A DNA stretch of 64,000 bases, taken from NCBI GenBank assembly GCA_022819945.1, contig JAJEGI010000068.1, forward strand, positions 1 to 64,000, in the 5' to 3' direction. Below the pieces are notes generated by a model. The model did no database searches. It was given only the letters and a program-made list of their open reading frames with translations, and had not been told where the DNA came from. Each line of letters begins with the position of its first letter. The first letter of the stretch is position 1. Of this stretch, positions 63,455 to 64,000 are shown one piece after another. Source of the DNA: Candidatus Poribacteria bacterium. Lineage in GTDB: Bacteria > Poribacteria > WGA-4E > WGA-3G. Position numbers and translations under genes: made by a program.

Positions 63455-64000
63455 TCAAGGAGCCTGTGAAACAGATTCCAACCAGTTGATAGCGGCTTGC
63501 TCATCCTGTTCAATGGCGATTTCCACTGCGCGTTTAGCGTATTCCAGAAGTGCTTTAGCGTGCTTCCGTAGGTTGAAGGATTCGATGACTTTCTGTTGGA
63601 TTTCAGCCTGTTTCTCTTGGGACAAAATGGGAATAGGAAAATCCAAAATATCATCATCATCTAAGGTAGGATAAGAGGTTCCGGTATTGGGTTTTAAAGA
63701 CCATGTTAAAAAAAGTTTAGACCGTAAACAGGCTAACAAAGTTTCTTTGTTAATTCGTCCGTTTTCCCTCAATACACAGAAGGCACCGCTTCCAACGTAC
63801 CCATCTTCTTGAATAGTGGTAATCGCACCTCTGTAGGTTCTAACTTTGGAGACGATAACATCGCCCTTTTTCAACACTCGCTTTGCATTTGCTGGGAGAT
63901 CTTTACCTAAAATTTCTTCTACCATTACTTCCCCCGTAGAAACGTTGACGCTTCCTATTTCTACATAGCGATATAACTTCTCCGGCTCTATTTCAAAAAT
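63455..64000 (-). CDS. Type I restriction-modification specificity subunit (partial, 5' end outside window)
   Basis: The reading frame runs open to the window edge, so only the C-terminal 181 codons are present; an internal ATG at 63925 is not the true start. The sequence shows VLKKGDVIVSKVRTYRGA, YVGSGAFCVL and PNTGTSYPTLDDDDILDFPI, then a coiled coil with SQEKQAEIQQKV. This is the second target-recognition domain and conserved spacer of HsdS proteins. The rest of the gene and any hsdM/hsdR lie beyond 64000. It is convergent with the NACHT gene. Confidence 0.85.
   Translation of the reverse strand: MFEIEPEKLYRYVEIGSVNVSTGEVMVEEILGKDLPANAKRVLKKGDVIVSKVRTYRGAITTIQEDGYVGSGAFCVLRENGRINKETLLACLRSKLFLTWSLKPNTGTSYPTLDDDDILDFPIPILSQEKQAEIQQKVIESFNLRKHAKALLEYAKRAVEIAIEQDEQAAINWLESVSQAP

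Noticed and set aside
1..64000. tRNA, rRNA and CRISPR arrays
   Set aside because: No T-loop or cloverleaf pattern, conserved rRNA stretch or regularly spaced identical repeats were found by eye; a covariance-model scan would be decisive.

Overview
The window most resembles the genome of an uncultured diderm bacterium of the candidate phylum Poribacteria. This is inferred from gene style and recalled family distribution, not from any search. The outer membrane is supported by a TonB-dependent receptor, a TolC-like channel, a GspD secretin and a heptose-phosphate isomerase (GmhA). The Poribacteria-like traits are many secreted WD40, LamG and beta-propeller proteins, cohesin-like and dockerin modules, and short dispersed palindromic repeats. 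Many sigma70-type promoters close to consensus can be read directly. No tRNA, rRNA, CRISPR array or insertion sequence with a transposase was seen.

Layout. 1-9.7 kb: a WD40 remnant, a large secreted WD40/cohesin/dockerin protein, GmhA, an AAA ATPase/nuclease protein, a two-subunit sodium/solute symporter, and two secreted proteins, one with HEAT repeats. 9.9-24.6 kb: a type II secretion operon in the order gspE, LamG-like gene, gspF, G, H, I, J, K, PilM/GspL-like, GspM-like, gspD. 24.6-30.2 kb: secreted proteins and, on the minus strand, a glycosyltransferase overlapping a squalene-hopene cyclase-like gene. 30.3-37.6 kb: a TonB-dependent receptor, a rhodanese protein and a glpK / histidine kinase / NtrC-type regulator operon. 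37.9-55.4 kb: two paralogous S55-like proteases, a propeller protein, bioA, a membrane ferredoxin, truD, a degenerate caspase-like protein, a TolC/HlyD/ABC-ATPase set and a GHMP kinase resembling beta-RFAP synthase. 55.4-60.2 kb: an NfuA-like gene, a main-type sigma factor, a TPP-binding subunit and acetyl-CoA synthetase. 60.3-64 kb: an antitoxin-like HTH protein, a NACHT NTPase and a truncated type I restriction specificity gene, which looks like the edge of a defence island.

The most promising undescribed features are four. First, four secreted proteins share a C-terminal tail (consensus about KLATTWGSLKQ). One is encoded inside the type II secretion operon and two directly after it, which suggests a sorting or anchoring tag. 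Second, the sigma factor appears to carry four tandem copies of a region 1.2-like unit. Third, one gene fuses a 7Fe ferredoxin, a membrane domain and an Hsp20-like domain. Fourth, a family of AGGACTTACGCA-ended palindromic elements sits just upstream of start codons in all three places it occurs.

The secreted proteins, the secretin and the C-terminal tails probably work together in export. Acetyl-CoA synthetase and the symporter may both serve acetate uptake and activation, though they lie 50 kb apart. Start codons were re-chosen from Shine-Dalgarno (SD) sequences and signal peptides where the longest frame looked wrong; these choices are stated per gene.
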